A stretch of 47,850 nucleotides of DNA from a virus: positions 1-47,850 of the IMG/VR virus record IMGVR_UViG_3300042868_003340. One strand, written 5' to 3'. This document shows positions 47,645-47,850 of the stretch, in pieces (position 1 is the stretch's first letter; every line of letters begins with the position of its first letter). Both the position numbers and the translations under genes were made by a program. The notes under the pieces were generated by a model, which ran no database searches, was not told where the DNA came from, and was given only the letters and a program-made list of their open reading frames with translations.

Positions 47645-47681
47645 AAAGGGTCTTGACAGACCCTTTTTTTACGACTATAAT
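47645..47681 (+). promoter_or_regulatory. Composite terminator-promoter
   Basis: AAAGGGTC/GACCCTTT is a perfect eight-base terminator stem followed by a T run. Its loop is exactly TTGACA (47653-47658). TATAAT (47676-47681) is 17 bp on. From CCAAAGGG to TATAAT it differs from the element at 4556-4594 by a single base. The next ATG is five bases after the -10. Confidence 0.85.
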
Positions 47682-47686
47682 ATAGT

Positions 47687-47850
47687 ATGGGCTATAAACA
47701 TTCATACGACACAATGATCGCAATAAAAGAAATTAGAGCAGCCGCTCTAGAATGTTCAAATCCAAGAAACGATGGATTCGTTTCATGGGGAATAAAACAA
47801 GATCTATACCAAGTCAAATGGATGCTTGACGACTTACTTAGAAATTGTCC
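47687..47850 (+). CDS. Hypothetical protein, cut by window end
   Basis: The first 54 residues of a gene run off the window. It begins MGYKHSYDTMIAIKEIRAAA and continues with a helical, Trp-containing stretch. The ATG is five bases after a strong -10 box, so the message is probably leaderless. YKHSYD matches YKHTYD in the gene at 4600, which sits behind the same regulatory cassette. No domain is recognised in the visible part. Confidence 0.6.
   Translation, partial: MGYKHSYDTMIAIKEIRAAALECSNPRNDGFVSWGIKQDLYQVKWMLDDLLRNC

Overview
The window looks like a contiguous piece of a large, T4-like tailed phage genome (Caudoviricetes, myovirus style). The evidence is an rIIA–rIIB pair, a GroES/gp31-like co-chaperonin, phage AAA ATPase and ParB-fold proteins, many short ATGA-overlapping genes of unknown function, giant beta-rich virion proteins, and two promoter types: sigma70-like boxes and T4-like late TAAATA boxes. 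Almost everything is on the + strand. The host cannot be named from the sequence. The AhpC/AhpD, Suf, YHYH-domain and sugar-nucleotide genes fit an aquatic Gram-negative host, but that is inference.

Layout. 1-306: possible 3' end of a permuted tmRNA, then two terminators. 307-1490: a secreted Ala/Lys/Pro-rich protein, a frame-shifted downstream ORF, and a convergent lipoprotein. 1788-3197: a peroxide-defence cluster (AhpC, DOPA-dioxygenase-like, AhpD). 3304-4544: a fibre-like beta-helix gene followed by the orphaned C-terminus of a second ahpD. 4600-5825: small genes, an SGNH hydrolase and a lipoprotein. 5915-9294: an NAD+ salvage block (NMNAT-Nudix, two tandem paralogues, macro domain, NAMPT). 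9372-12659: AAA ATPase, ParB-fold, GIY-YIG-like and HExxH proteins. 12721-17024: rIIA, rIIB, two tiny membrane proteins and an SPFH lipoprotein. 17078-26195: a long run of small early-type genes with one glycosyltransferase. 26195-28796: ClpP, a PBP7-type peptidoglycan endopeptidase, a fibre protein and a two-helix membrane protein. 28785-34723: a structured leader, then PTPS-like, class II aldolase, DadA, RmlD-like, UDP-xylose-synthase-like and cytidylyltransferase genes. 34795-35802: UV damage endonuclease. 36345-37872: SufC- and SufD-like proteins. 37982-45762: a 2277-residue YHYH/cadherin-like virion protein and a fibre protein. 45768-47850: a DnaE-like fragment, co-chaperonin, MazG-like protein and a cut-off gene.

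How they work together. The NAD block makes NMN from nicotinamide and then NAD+ from NMN. Its two key genes have separate promoters but share a 5'-leader sequence. This matches known phage NAD+ reconstitution systems (NARP2 type) that counter NAD-depleting immunity. AhpC/AhpD and SufC/SufD suggest protection of redox and Fe-S metabolism. ClpP, PBP7 and rIIAB/SPFH act on host protein turnover, wall and membrane.

The most distinctive structure is regulatory. Fourteen promoters have exactly 17 bp between -35 and -10. In several of them the -35 hexamer is the loop of the preceding gene's terminator hairpin. At least five genes start 5-6 nt after the -10 box and are probably leaderless.
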